64,000 nucleotides of DNA from Antarcticimicrobium sediminis (GCF_004348975.1 NZ_SMFP01000011.1:114530-178529); one strand, 5' to 3'; shown: positions 28,883 through 38,650, counted from the first letter of the stretch. Program-made: numbers and translations. The notes: generated from the sequence alone by a model not told the origin.

Positions 28883-29128
28883 GCGGCGGGTCCGGTGGTT
28901 GGTTTTGGTCTGATAGATTTGCGGGCAGGCTGGCACGGGCGCGCCGCCTTGGCAAGCGACCCGCGCCCTTGCGCCTTGGTTTGCACCCGAGTTTGCACCA
29001 TGGTTAGTGCCCGATTTAACGCGGCCCCGACCCCGCACAATTCCATCGCGTTTCGACCCCGGCCTGCGCGGATTGGACCGCATCATCGATCTGGCAGAAT
29101 CGCTGCCTCTTATGCTAGGTTTAGCGGT

Positions 29129-31024
29129 ATGATAACCCAGTACCGCAATATCGGCGAAGATCGCCCCGTGATCCGGCAACTTGACGAAACGGCCATCAAC
29201 CGCATCGCCGCGGGCGAGGTGGTCGAACGCCCGGCCTCTGCCGTCAAGGAACTGGTCGAGAACGCCATCGACGCCGGGGCCACCCGCATCGGGATCGAGA
29301 TTGCCGACGGCGGCAAAACCCTGATCCGCGTCACCGACGACGGCTGCGGCATCACGCCGGGCGACCTGCCGCTGGCGCTGTCACGCCATGCCACCTCCAA
29401 GATCGACGGTTCGGACCTGCTGAACATCCACACCTTCGGGTTTCGCGGCGAGGCGCTGCCCTCGCTAGGCGCGGTGGGGCGGTTGAGCATCACCAGCCGC
29501 GTCACCGGCGATGAGGCGGCGACGATCCGCGTCTCTGGCGGCAAGCCAGAGCCGGTGCGCCCCGCCGCCCTGCGCAACGGCACGGTGGTCGAATTGCGCG
29601 ATCTGTTCTTTGCCACCCCCGCGCGGCTGAAATTCATGCGCAGCGACCGCGCCGAATCGCAGGCGATTTCGGACGTGGTAAAGCGGCTTGCCATGGCCGA
29701 GCCCTCGGTCGGGTTTACCCTGCGTGACGTGTCGGGCGGCGGCGAGGGGCGGGTGACCTTTCGCGCCGATGCCGAAAGCGGCGATCTGTTTGACGCGTTG
29801 CTGGCGCGGCTGACCCGCGTGATGGGGCGGGAGTTCACCGAAAACGCCCTGCCCATCGATGCCACGCGCGAGGGGATCCGGCTGTTTGGCTATGCTGCGC
29901 TGCCGACCTATTCGCGCGGCGCGGCGGTGGCGCAATACCTGTTCGTCAACGCCCGCCCAGTGCGCGACCGGACGCTGACCGGCGCCCTGCGGGCGGCCTA
30001 TTTCGATTTTCTCAGTCGCGATCGCCACCCGGCGGCCGCGCTGTTTCTCGATTGCGATCCGACGCTGGTGGATGTGAACGTGCACCCGGCAAAATCTGAA
30101 GTCCGCTTTCGCGATCCCGGCGTTCCGCGCGGGCTGATTGTCTCGGCGCTGCGCCATGCGCTGGCCGAGGCCGGGCACCGTGCCTCGTCAACCGTGGCCA
30201 CCGCGACGCTGGGGGCGATGCGCCCTGAAATGCCCGGTGCGCCGCCGCGCGTCTATCAGATGGACCGTCCCTCGCCGGGCGCACGCATGGCCGCCTATCA
30301 GGCGCAGGCCCCGTTCACGCCCGCCCCGGCCTATGGCGAACGCCCCGCCCCCGAGCCGGGCTTTGCCGAGCTGTCCAGCGCCTATAGCGGCCGGATCATC
30401 GAGGAGCCGGACGCGCCCCGCGAAGATCAGGCGACGTTGGAATCGCTGCCGCTTGGGGCCGCGCGCGGGCAGGTGCATGAAAACTATATTATCGCCCAGA
30501 CCGAAACCGGCATGGTGATCGTCGATCAACACGCGGCGCATGAACGGTTGGTCTATGAAAAGCTGAAACATCAGATGGCCGAAAACGGCGTTGCGGCGCA
30601 GGCGCTGCTGATCCCCGAAATCGTCGAGCTTTCCGCCGGCGATTGTGCCCGGCTGCTGGAGGTGGCGGCGGATCTGGAAAAACTGGGGCTTGGCATCGAA
30701 CCCTTTGGCGGCTCTGCCGTTGCGGTGCGAGAAACCCCTGCCATTCTGGGCGAGGTCAACGCCGCAGCCATGTTGCGCGATATTCTCGATGAACTGGACG
30801 ACGCGGGCGAAAGCCAGCTGGTGCAGGCGCGGATCGAAGCGATCCTGTCGCGCGTCGCCTGTCACGGCTCGATCCGATCGGGCCGCCGGATGCGGGCGGA
30901 AGAGATGAACGCCCTGTTGCGCGAGATGGAGGCAACACCGCATTCCGGCCAATGCAACCACGGACGGCCCACCTATGTGGAGCTGAAGCTCGCCGACATC
31001 GAACGGCTGTTCGGGCGCACTTGA
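29129..31024 (+). CDS. mutL: DNA mismatch repair protein MutL
   Basis: 631 aa. N-terminal GHKL ATPase: [38 protein letters not shown]-terminal nicking domain: [12 protein letters not shown] near residue 466 fits DQHAx2Ex4E, and CNHGRP near residue 609 replaces the commoner CPHGRP. MutL therefore cuts the strand itself, as expected in bacteria without MutH. ATG 29129 is taken because the RPVIRQLD lead-in is usual; GTG 29168 is an alternative. It is divergent from deoC. Confidence 0.96.
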   Translation: MITQYRNIGEDRPVIRQLDETAINRIAAGEVVERPASAVKELVENAIDAGATRIGIEIADGGKTLIRVTDDGCGITPGDLPLALSRHATSKIDGSDLLNIHTFGFRGEALPSLGAVGRLSITSRVTGDEAATIRVSGGKPEPVRPAALRNGTVVELRDLFFATPARLKFMRSDRAESQAISDVVKRLAMAEPSVGFTLRDVSGGGEGRVTFRADAESGDLFDALLARLTRVMGREFTENALPIDATREGIRLFGYAALPTYSRGAAVAQYLFVNARPVRDRTLTGALRAAYFDFLSRDRHPAAALFLDCDPTLVDVNVHPAKSEVRFRDPGVPRGLIVSALRHALAEAGHRASSTVATATLGAMRPEMPGAPPRVYQMDRPSPGARMAAYQAQAPFTPAPAYGERPAPEPGFAELSSAYSGRIIEEPDAPREDQATLESLPLGAARGQVHENYIIAQTETGMVIVDQHAAHERLVYEKLKHQMAENGVAAQALLIPEIVELSAGDCARLLEVAADLEKLGLGIEPFGGSAVAVRETPAILGEVNAAAMLRDILDELDDAGESQLVQARIEAILSRVACHGSIRSGRRMRAEEMNALLREMEATPHSGQCNHGRPTYVELKLADIERLFGRT

Positions 31025-31102
31025 TCCCGGACTTGTTATTTCCCGCCGGGTGGGTCAACTGGAGGGCGAGAGAACCAAGCGGGAACAGGGACGGCGCCAG
31101 AG

Positions 31103-32539
31103 ATGACAGTGGACGACGTTTTGAACGCGATACGGGCGATCCCGCCGCAGCACTTGCTGATCTGGGCCTGCGTGGCGCTGGCGCTGCTGGTTCTGGCCCT
31201 GTTGCTGCGCCAGTTCGCGCTGCGCTCCCAACTCCGGGAGCTGCGGCCGCTGGAGGCCGAGGCTTGGCACCTGCGCGAGGATCTGGCCGAACAGCGCGCG
31301 CAGGTCGGGCGCATTCCGGAGCTGTTGCAGGTGATCGAGGATCTGCGTCGCTTGCACGGCGCGGAACAGCAGCGCCGCATCATGGCCGAGACCGAGCTGA
31401 GAACGCTCAAGGCCCAGCACGCGGCCCGGCTTGAAGAATTGCGCGGTATGAAGACCGAGATCGAGGATCGCTTTTCCGTGCTCGCCTCGGGCGTGTTGCA
31501 GAAGAATTCCGAATCCTTCCTGAAACTGGCCTCTGAACGGTTCAAATCGCACGAGCTGACCGCCAGTGAGGATCTGGAAAAGCGCAAGACGGCGATCGAG
31601 AATCTGGTCAAACCGCTGAACGAAAAGCTCACCGTGTTTGACACCCGCATCAAGGAAATCGAACAGGCCCGCAACGAGGCCTATGGCGCCATCCGGCAGC
31701 AGGTCAAGCTGTTGGCCGAGGGGCAGGCCAGTCTGGGCACCGAGACGCGCAAACTGGTGCAGGCGTTGCGCGCGCCCAAGACCCGCGGCCGCTGGGGCGA
31801 GATGCAGTTGCGCCAAGTGTTCGACATGGCCGGCATGGCGGAAAACGTCGATTACACGCTGGAGCATCATCTGGCCACCGATGACGGGCCCCGACGCCCC
31901 GACGCCATCGTAAAGATCCCCGGCGGCAAGAGCATCGTGATCGACGCCAAGACCCCGTTGGAGGCCTATCTGGACGCGCTGGAATGCGAAACGCCGGAAC
32001 AACAGCAACATCATCTGGCCCGTCACGCCGCGCAGGTGCGCCAGCATGTCAAACTGCTGTCCTCCAAGGCCTATCAGGACCAGATCCCGACCACGCCGGA
32101 TTTCGTGGTGATGTTCATCCCCGGCGAAACCTTTGTCTCGGCAGCGGTAGAGGCCGACACCGGCCTGATCGAATACGCGTTCGAGCGTAAGGTTCTGATC
32201 GCCACCCCGACCACGCTGATGGCGCTGGTCAAGGCCATCGCCTATGGCTGGCAACAGGAAAAGATGGCCGAGAACGCGGTCGAGGTGCAGAAGGTCGCGA
32301 AAGAGCTGTATGATCGGCTCAACACCTTTGGCGGCCATCTCGACGCGGTCGGCAAGGCGCTGAACCGCTCGGTGGATCATTACAACAAGGCGGTGGGATC
32401 GATGGAAAGCCGGGTTCTGCCCTCGGCACGCAAATTCGAGGCGATGGGCGTGGTCACCCAAGGCTCCGAGATCGAGACTCCCGCCTTGGTCGAAAGTCAG
32501 GCGCGCGGCTATGCCGCCCTGACCGACAGCAGCGTCTAG
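31103..32539 (+). CDS. rmuC: DNA recombination protein RmuC
   Basis: 478 aa. One N-terminal membrane helix (LLIWACVALALLVLALLL), a long coiled coil (about 40-200), then the RmuC nuclease-like domain: TRGRWGEMQLRQVFDMAGM, IVIDAKTPLEAYLDAL and TPDFVVMFIPGE. Known role: it limits inversions between short repeats in E. coli, probably as a nuclease. It follows mutL by 78 bp; both are genome-stability genes, and a cyclase gene follows after 12 bp. Confidence 0.95.
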   Translation: MTVDDVLNAIRAIPPQHLLIWACVALALLVLALLLRQFALRSQLRELRPLEAEAWHLREDLAEQRAQVGRIPELLQVIEDLRRLHGAEQQRRIMAETELRTLKAQHAARLEELRGMKTEIEDRFSVLASGVLQKNSESFLKLASERFKSHELTASEDLEKRKTAIENLVKPLNEKLTVFDTRIKEIEQARNEAYGAIRQQVKLLAEGQASLGTETRKLVQALRAPKTRGRWGEMQLRQVFDMAGMAENVDYTLEHHLATDDGPRRPDAIVKIPGGKSIVIDAKTPLEAYLDALECETPEQQQHHLARHAAQVRQHVKLLSSKAYQDQIPTTPDFVVMFIPGETFVSAAVEADTGLIEYAFERKVLIATPTTLMALVKAIAYGWQQEKMAENAVEVQKVAKELYDRLNTFGGHLDAVGKALNRSVDHYNKAVGSMESRVLPSARKFEAMGVVTQGSEIETPALVESQARGYAALTDSSV

Positions 32540-32551
32540 GGCGGCGGGCCG

Positions 32552-33850
32552 ATGCGGATGACCGTGGATACCGCCGCGCTGTTTCGTCAGGCCGAACTGC
32601 GCGCCGAAGGGCTGGTGGGGCTGTTGCGGATGCTCGCGGTGCTGGCGCTGGCACTGTCCTTTGCGCTGGCGGTCCGCGATCATTCCGCGCCCAAGGGGTC
32701 GGATCTGCTGGCGCGGCAAGTGTTCAATGCCGGCACCATGATGGCGGGGTATTTCATCCTCGGCGCGCTGGCGTGGTGGGGGTATCGGCGCGACTGGCTG
32801 CGGATCTGGATGATCTGGCCCGCCGCTGCTGCCGACTGCCTGTTCTTTCTGTATGGCGTGTGGATGAGCATGGAAAACACCGCGCTTCCGGGCAGCCATG
32901 CGTTCATTTTTCCCGCTGTCTGGCTGGCGCCGCTGGTGCTGGCCTTTGGCGTGCTGCGGTTCAATCCCGGTATTCAGGCGTTCATCGCGACGCTGACCGT
33001 GGGGGGGCTTACCCTGTTGATCAGCCTGCCCGCGGGCGAGGGGTTTACGCCGCGCTCCGGCACGGCGTCGGTTTTCCTGTCCTTCCCCCCCAACATCATG
33101 CGGGTGGCGATGCTGGCGCTGGCCGGCGCGGTTCTGGTGGTGGCGGCGGTGCGCACCCGGCGGCTTTTGCTGCGCTCGATCACCGAGACGCAGAACGTCA
33201 CCAACCTCACCCGTTATCTTCCCGGACAACTGGCGCCACGTCTTGCCGCCGGCGGGCTGGACGAGCTGCGCCGGGGCCGCTGGCACGAGGCTGGGGTGTT
33301 GTTCATCGACCTGCGCGGCTTTACCCACCTGTCGCAGGGCATGACGGCGGATGAGTTGTCGGCATTCGCCACCGAATACCGCCGCCGCGTCACCACCGTG
33401 GCGCGGGTAAGGGGCGGGATCCTAGACAAGTTCATGGGCGACGCGGCGATGATCGTGTTCGAAGAGGGCAAGGATGCGCCCGCTGCTGCTGCGGCCTGTA
33501 TCGACTGTGCCTTTGACCTGTGCGCCACGATTGCCGAGTGGTCGGCCCGGCGCGTTGCCGCTGGCGCTTCCCCGTTGCGGGCCGGGATCGGGTTGCACTG
33601 GGGCGCGGTGTTCAGCGGTGTGGTGGGCACCCGCGACCGGCTGGAATACTCGGTCTTTGGCGATACCGTGAACACCGCTGCCCGGCTGGAGGAAGAGACC
33701 AAGCGCTTGCAGGCGGATATTCTGGCCTCGTGTGATATCTTGCGGATCGCCGGGCGCGACAAGGACGGCGCGCCCTGGGATCTGGCGGCTGAAACCACGC
33801 TGCGCGGCCGCGATGGCGTGTTGCGCCTGCGCGGATTGCGGTGCAGGTAA
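32552..33850 (+). CDS. Membrane class III adenylate/guanylate cyclase
   Basis: 432 aa. The first ~215 residues hold about six hydrophobic helices; the C-terminal class III cyclase domain has LFIDLRGFTHLSQ and DKFMGDAAMIVFE (the two metal Asp residues), GLHWGAVFSGVVG and VFGDTVNTAARLEEETK (transition-state residues). All needed residues appear present, so it should make cAMP (the nucleotide choice is not certain). Start ATG 32552, 12 bp after rmuC. The membrane part may sense an unknown signal. Confidence 0.92.
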   Translation: MRMTVDTAALFRQAELRAEGLVGLLRMLAVLALALSFALAVRDHSAPKGSDLLARQVFNAGTMMAGYFILGALAWWGYRRDWLRIWMIWPAAAADCLFFLYGVWMSMENTALPGSHAFIFPAVWLAPLVLAFGVLRFNPGIQAFIATLTVGGLTLLISLPAGEGFTPRSGTASVFLSFPPNIMRVAMLALAGAVLVVAAVRTRRLLLRSITETQNVTNLTRYLPGQLAPRLAAGGLDELRRGRWHEAGVLFIDLRGFTHLSQGMTADELSAFATEYRRRVTTVARVRGGILDKFMGDAAMIVFEEGKDAPAAAAACIDCAFDLCATIAEWSARRVAAGASPLRAGIGLHWGAVFSGVVGTRDRLEYSVFGDTVNTAARLEEETKRLQADILASCDILRIAGRDKDGAPWDLAAETTLRGRDGVLRLRGLRCR

Positions 33851-33934
33851 CGCAGGTATCTTGCGCGGGATCAAAGACCGCACTTGCCGGCCGGTATTAG
33901 ATGGCCGAACCAACGCGAACAGGAGGACGACAAG

Positions 33935-34249
33935 ATGGAAATTTCCCCACGTAAAGTGGCGCAGGTGGCGGTAATGGCGCGGGAGCTGAAACGCGCCGAG
34001 GGCGAGTTGCGCGCCTTCATCGACCGCATGAGCGAGGACGAGCAGGCCGAACTGGTGGCGATCATGTGGATCGGGCGCGACAGTTTTGACGCCGCCGATC
34101 TGGAAGAAGCCATCGCCACTGCCCGGGCCGAGGCATCGACCCCCTGTGCTGACTACCTTCTGGGCACACCGCACCTGTCCGACAATCTGGAAAACGGGCT
34201 CGAGGCTCTGGGCATTTCGCCTGAGGACGTGGAAAACGACCTTATGTGA
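33935..34249 (+). CDS. DUF3775 family protein
   Basis: 104 aa, soluble and acidic. AGGAGG sits 8 bases ahead of ATG 33935. The MEISPRKVAQVAVMARELKRAEGELRAFIDRMSEDEQAELVAIMWIGR pattern and the C-terminal LLGTPHLSDNLENGLEALG fit the DUF3775 family of alphaproteobacteria. No function is known. It is 84 bp after the cyclase gene, possibly the last gene of that transcript. Confidence 0.85.
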   Translation: MEISPRKVAQVAVMARELKRAEGELRAFIDRMSEDEQAELVAIMWIGRDSFDAADLEEAIATARAEASTPCADYLLGTPHLSDNLENGLEALGISPEDVENDLM

Positions 34250-34309
34250 GGGGGCACCGCGCCTGGACATTTTCCACCTGAGCTATTTCAGCCGCGCTTG
34301 AAAGACGAC

Positions 34310-34342
34310 GGTTTTGCCGGGGTTTTGCCGGGGTTCTACCGG
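34310..34342 (+). repeat. Three tandem 11-bp repeats
   Basis: Copies GGTTTTGCCGG, GGTTTTGCCGG and GGTTCTACCGG abut at 34310, 34321 and 34332. The following TGAAAACCG can pair with the first copy, so the array can also fold into a hairpin (CGGTTTT / AAAACCG). It lies in the 254-bp gap between DUF3775 and the VIT gene (34250-34503), about 160 bp before the VIT start. The same 11-mer occurs once more at 15007-15017 downstream of dapB. Confidence 0.75.
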
Positions 34343-34503
34343 TGAAAACCGCCCTGTGCCTGTCAGGCTGTGTCGGGCCGAACGACCAGACGCAGGTCTT
34401 TTCTGCGACATAGTTGCCCGTCCGGTGAAGAGATCTTCGTTTTTGAATGTATCTCGATTAAGACAACTCTTGCAGATCCGCGACCAGAGAAAGGGCATCC
34501 TGA

Positions 34504-35208
34504 ATGCACCATATTTCGGCCCATCCGGGAGAGCCCCACTATATCACGCGCAGTGGCTGGCTTCGTGCTGCTGTGCTTGGTGCGAATGACGGCGTGGTTT
34601 CTGTCTCGTCCCTGATCGTGGGGGTTGCTGCGGCGGACCCAAGCCCGAACGCCGTTATCATCGCGGGCATTGCGGGGCTCACTGCCGGGGCAATGTCGAT
34701 GGCTGCGGGCGAATATGTTTCGGTCTCGTCGCAATCCGACACCGAACGCGCCGACATCGCGCGCGAAGCCGATGCGCTGGAGAAATTCCCCGAGGCCGAA
34801 CTCGCCGAACTCGCCTCCATCTATCGCGAGAAAGGGCTGTGCGAAGAGACTGCGCTCGTGGTCGCGAAAGAGCTGACCGAGCATGACGCGCTTGGCGCCC
34901 ATGTTCGAGACGAGCTGGGCCTTTCAGAGGTGCACGCCGCCAACCCCTTGCAGGCCGCCTTCACCTCGGGCGTGACGTTCAGCGTGGCCGCTGCGATCCC
35001 TTTGTTGGCCGCGTTTCTCGCGCCGGCGGGGTCGATCATTCCGGTTGTTCTTGTTGTTACCGTGATTGCCTTGGCCGCCCTTGGCGCGTTCGGGGCCAAG
35101 GCGGGCGCGGCCCCGGTTCTGCGCGCGACGATCCGCGTGGTGGTGTGGGGCGTTTTCGCAATGGCCGTCACGGCGGGCGTGGGCTGGCTTTTTGGTGTGA
35201 GCGTCTAG
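34504..35208 (+). CDS. VIT1/CCC1-type Fe2+/Mn2+ transporter family protein
   Basis: 234 aa, five membrane helices in the VIT arrangement: helices 1-2 (AAVLGANDGVVSVSSLIVGVAAA, TAGAMSMAAGEYVSVSSQSD), a hydrophilic metal-binding linker of about 60 residues rich in Glu/His/Asp (ERADIAREADALEKFPEAELAELA), then three more helices. Known role: export or storage of Fe2+/Mn2+ across a membrane. ATG 34504, weak AGAAAGGG upstream. No ferritin-like domain is fused. An 11-bp repeat array lies upstream; I see no clear Irr or Mur box. Confidence 0.9.
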   Translation: MHHISAHPGEPHYITRSGWLRAAVLGANDGVVSVSSLIVGVAAADPSPNAVIIAGIAGLTAGAMSMAAGEYVSVSSQSDTERADIAREADALEKFPEAELAELASIYREKGLCEETALVVAKELTEHDALGAHVRDELGLSEVHAANPLQAAFTSGVTFSVAAAIPLLAAFLAPAGSIIPVVLVVTVIALAALGAFGAKAGAAPVLRATIRVVVWGVFAMAVTAGVGWLFGVSV

Positions 35209-35331
35209 CAAGGCCCGATTGCGCGCGGCGAGGGGGCGATTGTTGTCGCCCTATCTCGCAGCCGGTGCATGCCAGCGGCCGGCATCTGCGTGCCCTTCTT
35301 GGTTTCGGAACAATCGACATTTGCAGCTACC

Positions 35332-35365
35332 GAAAAGGGCCCGCTGGATCATCCCGGCGGGCCCT
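35332..35365 (-). terminator. Rho-independent terminator of the saccharopine operon
   Basis: 9-bp perfect stem AGGGCCCGC / GCGGGCCCT with a 12-base loop, followed on the minus strand by TTTCGG. It is 27 bp past the stop of the last saccharopine-type gene. The 180 bp between the VIT stop and this gene hold nothing else. Confidence 0.75.
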
Positions 35366-35391
35366 GATGTTCGCTCAGATTGTGCTGCCGC

Positions 35392-36534
35392 TCACGCGAG
35401 GTGATCGACCACTTCCAGATGCTGCGCCAGCGCGCCGATCTCGCCCAACCAGTCGCCGACCAGATCAGGTGCGCTGGGGGCGGCATGCACCCCCGGTTCG
35501 ATCCGGCCTGCCAGCACCGATTCGACCGCCAGCGCCACGGTGATCGAGACCAGTCGCGCCATGGCTGTGCCCTGTGCATCACCCGAGGCATCCATCACAT
35601 AGGTCTTGTGCCAGACCTCTTGGCCGTCCTGTTCGGCGGTCAGCCCGACACAGAGCACCACCCGGTCCGGTTCGCCGTCGTCATAGGCGTTCTCGTCCCA
35701 GAACTGGTCCGACATCTGTTTCAGCCGCGCGTCGCCCTCAGGCCCGCTAAGGGTCTCGACCTCGGCGAACACATCCGCCCAGGCCTGTGCCCAGCCATCC
35801 AACCGCAGCGTACCGCGCACAAAGTGCTTCACCGGCCAGCCAGCCTCAAACCCATAGTCCGCCATGAAAGGAACGCTGTCGCGGTTGGGATAGACCTCGA
35901 ACGCCTCGGCCTCGGGTAGCGGCGCGGTATAGCTGCTGATCGCGTCCCAAGGGCGGTCCACCCGTAGTTCCTCGAAATCGCGGATCGAACGCGACGGCGA
36001 GCGCAGCGCCTTGAGCACCCCCAGCGGTGACCAGCTGAACTTGTAGCGGAACGCATTGGGGATCTTGGGCACCCCGCCGCAATAGGAAATGAAGCTGAGC
36101 TGATTTTTCGGGTCAAACGCGTCCGAGGCCCGGTAATCTGCCATCAGCGCATGCGCCATCAGGTGATCAATGCCCGGATCAAGACCGACCTCGTTCACCA
36201 GCGCCACGCCGGCCGCCTTGGCCCGGTCATCCAGCGCCCGCATCTCCGGCGCGATATAGGAGGATGAGACGAAGTTGGCGTCCTTGGAGATCGCCAGTTC
36301 GGCCAGCGGCACATGCCAGTCGCCCGGCAGCATGGAAACCACCACGTCGCCCTTTTCCAGCGCCGCGCCAAGGGCGTCGATGTCAAAGGCGCGAATATCC
36401 TGCGTCAGGTCGCCGACCGCCTCGCGCGCCTTGTCCACCGTCCGGTTCCAGACGGTGACCTTGTGCCCCGCCTCGAGCAGCCTGCGCAGGCCGGGAATGG
36501 CCGACAGGCCGGTGCCGCACCAATGAATGGTCAT
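35392..36534 (-). CDS. Saccharopine dehydrogenase family protein (LYS9/saccharopine reductase-like)
   Basis: 380 aa. N-terminal Rossmann fold (IHWCGTGLSAIPGLRRLLEAGHKVTVWNRT) and the family's catalytic domain (VGLDPGIDHLMAHALM, SYCGGVPKIPNAFRYKFSWSPLGVL). Known role of the LYS9 group: the reaction linking saccharopine with glutamate and 2-aminoadipate-semialdehyde. It is last of the three-gene minus-strand unit (LYS1-like, SemiSWEET, this gene), 12 bp after the SemiSWEET gene. Lysine degradation is favoured because the window also carries dapB for synthesis. Confidence 0.9.
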   Translation of the reverse strand: MTIHWCGTGLSAIPGLRRLLEAGHKVTVWNRTVDKAREAVGDLTQDIRAFDIDALGAALEKGDVVVSMLPGDWHVPLAELAISKDANFVSSSYIAPEMRALDDRAKAAGVALVNEVGLDPGIDHLMAHALMADYRASDAFDPKNQLSFISYCGGVPKIPNAFRYKFSWSPLGVLKALRSPSRSIRDFEELRVDRPWDAISSYTAPLPEAEAFEVYPNRDSVPFMADYGFEAGWPVKHFVRGTLRLDGWAQAWADVFAEVETLSGPEGDARLKQMSDQFWDENAYDDGEPDRVVLCVGLTAEQDGQEVWHKTYVMDASGDAQGTAMARLVSITVALAVESVLAGRIEPGVHAAPSAPDLVGDWLGEIGALAQHLEVVDHLA

Positions 36535-36546
36535 GGATGGTTCTCC

Positions 36547-36795
36547 CTATTTGTATTTCAGTTTTGCCACTACGATGCTCAGCACGATCAACAGACCGCA
36601 GCCATTGGCAAGGATCAGCGGCAAGTCGCCCACCAGCAGACCATAGACCAGCCAGAGTGTCACGGTCGCCAGGAACAGAAGGTTCGCGGCCAGTGACAGG
36701 CCAGAGGTATCCTGGGTGCTCCAGGCCTTCCAAGTCTGCGGCACCCAGCAGATGGTGCCAAGAACACCGGCGAGATACCCGATATAAAGTTCCAT
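36547..36795 (-). CDS. SemiSWEET-type small transporter
   Basis: 82 aa, three membrane helices. The PQ-loop motif WVPQTWKAWSTQDTSGLSL is the SemiSWEET signature (Pro-Gln in helix 1). Known role: such proteins dimerise to form a sugar-permeable channel; some PQ-loop relatives carry amino acids. It starts 2 bp after the LYS1-like stop and ends 12 bp before the next start, so it is certainly co-transcribed with saccharopine genes. A lysine- or intermediate-transport role is an inference from position. Confidence 0.9.
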   Translation of the reverse strand: MELYIGYLAGVLGTICWVPQTWKAWSTQDTSGLSLAANLLFLATVTLWLVYGLLVGDLPLILANGCGLLIVLSIVVAKLKYK

Positions 36796-36797
36796 TC

Positions 36798-37856
36798 TCA
36801 GCCCGCCTCGCCCATATGGGCGTCAAAGGTGGCCTTGGCCCGGCCCCAGACGCCGCCCGACAGATCCTCCAGCGTCAGCAGCACCGGCAAAAGCTGTGTC
36901 GCGTAATCTTGCGAGCTTTCCACCGGCAACATCGAAGGCAGGTTGTCGATCGCCATCACGTCCAGCACCGGGTTTTCCGCCACCCGGACCACGGGCGCCT
37001 CCCATGTCGTGGCGCGCTCGTACACCGGGACCGGGTTGTAATCGCTGTCCGGATCGCAGGCCACATCGCCAATCGCGCTCAGTTTGCGCGGCGTGGCAAG
37101 CGCCGTGCGGGGAACAAAGACCGGCGTGCCCGGCCGGGCAAAGATGCAGTTGAGGAACACGTCATGGTCAAGGATCTGCGGGAAGGGTCCGCCGCTTGCG
37201 GTCTCGGCCATGTCCCATTTGGTCACCGTCACGCCCACCGCTGCACACAGATCCGCCGCGCCGGTGCCGACCCGGCCCAGCGCCCCGATCACGATGGCGC
37301 GGGGGCGCTCGAGCTCCAGCGCGTCCAGCTCTGCCGCCAGTTCCGTCACCAGCGCGTCCTTGCCGGAATAGACCCCGACCGGTCCGCAAAGGCCGCCGCG
37401 CTGCTGCGCCGCCCAGGCTTTCAGCGTCACCGCCGCCCCGGCATAACCGGCCCAATAGCCAAAGGCGGCCACCCGGCGCCCGGCTTCGTCCACCAGATAT
37501 TCCAGATCATACAGCGTGCCGCCCCCGGCCTTGAACCGCGCCAGCAGCGCCTTGCCCGAATGTTGCCCCTTGAAGGCATGGCCGAACATGATGTGGCGGT
37601 GCGGCAAGGGGGTGCCATCCTCGGGCAGTTCCTTGAGCCCGAAGATGATCGCGTCCAGCGGCGCCTGCGGCCAGCTGTTCTCCGCTGCGATCTCGCAACC
37701 GGCGGCGCGATAGCCCTCGATCGGGAGGGCGCGGACCGCGCTGTGTTCGACCGTCACTGTGATCCCGCGCGCGATCAGCTGCGCGGCGCCCTCGGGGGTC
37801 AGCCCCACCCGATCTTCGTTCTCACGCTGTTCGGCGCGGACCCATAGATGTGTCAT
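36798..37856 (-). CDS. Saccharopine dehydrogenase, L-lysine-forming type (LYS1-like)
   Basis: 352 aa, matching fungal LYS1 and bacterial homologues (about 350-370 aa). Segments: VRAEQRENEDRVGLTPEGA, IIFGLKELPEDGTPLPHRHIMFGHAFKGQ with the conserved Lys and His of the active site, GALGRVGTGAADLC (nucleotide-binding) and VFLNCIFARPGTPVF. Known reaction: saccharopine + NAD+ gives lysine + 2-oxoglutarate, reversible. AAGGAG precedes ATG 37856. It is first of the cassette, 35 bp after the phosphoglycerate-mutase-like gene. Confidence 0.93.
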   Translation of the reverse strand: MTHLWVRAEQRENEDRVGLTPEGAAQLIARGITVTVEHSAVRALPIEGYRAAGCEIAAENSWPQAPLDAIIFGLKELPEDGTPLPHRHIMFGHAFKGQHSGKALLARFKAGGGTLYDLEYLVDEAGRRVAAFGYWAGYAGAAVTLKAWAAQQRGGLCGPVGVYSGKDALVTELAAELDALELERPRAIVIGALGRVGTGAADLCAAVGVTVTKWDMAETASGGPFPQILDHDVFLNCIFARPGTPVFVPRTALATPRKLSAIGDVACDPDSDYNPVPVYERATTWEAPVVRVAENPVLDVMAIDNLPSMLPVESSQDYATQLLPVLLTLEDLSGGVWGRAKATFDAHMGEAG

Positions 37857-37891
37857 GGCAGGCTCCTTTCCGGGGGATGCGCGCGGCGGCG

Positions 37892-38557
37892 CTACAGATG
37901 GGTTTGCGCGTAATGCCGCTCTGGCGCTTCCAGATGCGGCACCGCGTTGAACAGAACCGGGCTCAGGGTGTCGCCGATGGGAAACAGCCGATGCACCGAG
38001 GTATTCATGATCGCCAGCGCCATGCGCGCCATTGAGGCGATGTCCAGCCCCAGAACCTGGCGCATCGCCATGGCGATCAGCCCGCCCGAGGTCACCACGG
38101 TGGCGGGACCGGCGCCAGCGGCGATCTCGGTCATCGCCTCGCGCACCCGGGTTTCGAACTGCTCGAAGCTTTCCGGCGGATGCTCGATCTCGCCGCGCTG
38201 CCAGGCCTGAAACACCCTCGGCAGATGGGTGATGAACCCTGCGCGATCAGCCGGGATCGCAACCCCATGCTGCTGTTCCATCAACTGGGCCAGGGTAAAA
38301 TACTCCAACTCGTTCAGGCGCGGATCGCAAACGAGATGATCGCCCAGACCCATCGCCTGCGCCGTTTCCTGATGCCGGGTGAGCGTGCCGCAATAAATCC
38401 GTCCGTGGATGTGGCCGCCATCCGAGGACGAGGTGCGCAAATGCGCGCCCAACCACTGCGCCTGCTGCTTGCCCAGCGGACTCAGACGATCATAGTCGGC
38501 CTCGTTCCGGGCGGTGGTATTGGCCTGCCCGTGCCGGATCAGGGTGATAAGGGACAT
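37892..38557 (-). CDS. Histidine phosphatase (phosphoglycerate mutase-like) protein
   Basis: 221 aa. The catalytic LIRHGQANT motif lies at residues 5-13; the second His region is not in the canonical GGLIAMAMRQVLG location I can match exactly but VVTSGGLIA supplies the usual strand. ATG 38557 follows CAGGAG. Sequences further upstream in frame are not protein-like. It is on the same strand as, and 35 bp before, the lysine cassette; a link in function is unclear. Confidence 0.88.
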   Translation of the reverse strand: MSLITLIRHGQANTTARNEADYDRLSPLGKQQAQWLGAHLRTSSSDGGHIHGRIYCGTLTRHQETAQAMGLGDHLVCDPRLNELEYFTLAQLMEQQHGVAIPADRAGFITHLPRVFQAWQRGEIEHPPESFEQFETRVREAMTEIAAGAGPATVVTSGGLIAMAMRQVLGLDIASMARMALAIMNTSVHRLFPIGDTLSPVLFNAVPHLEAPERHYAQTHL

Positions 38558-38650
38558 TGCGCCACTCCTGCTTTGCTTCCGTCTTATGCGAGCGCCGCGC
38601 AGGGGAAAAGGGGGGCCGGCCCAGACCGGGCATTTCCGTCGGGGCGCGCC

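Noticed and set aside
31055..33328. 757-codon open frame opposite rmuC and the cyclase
   Set aside because: Spans two well-identified genes on the other strand; Gln/His/Arg-rich shadow frame typical of GC-rich DNA.
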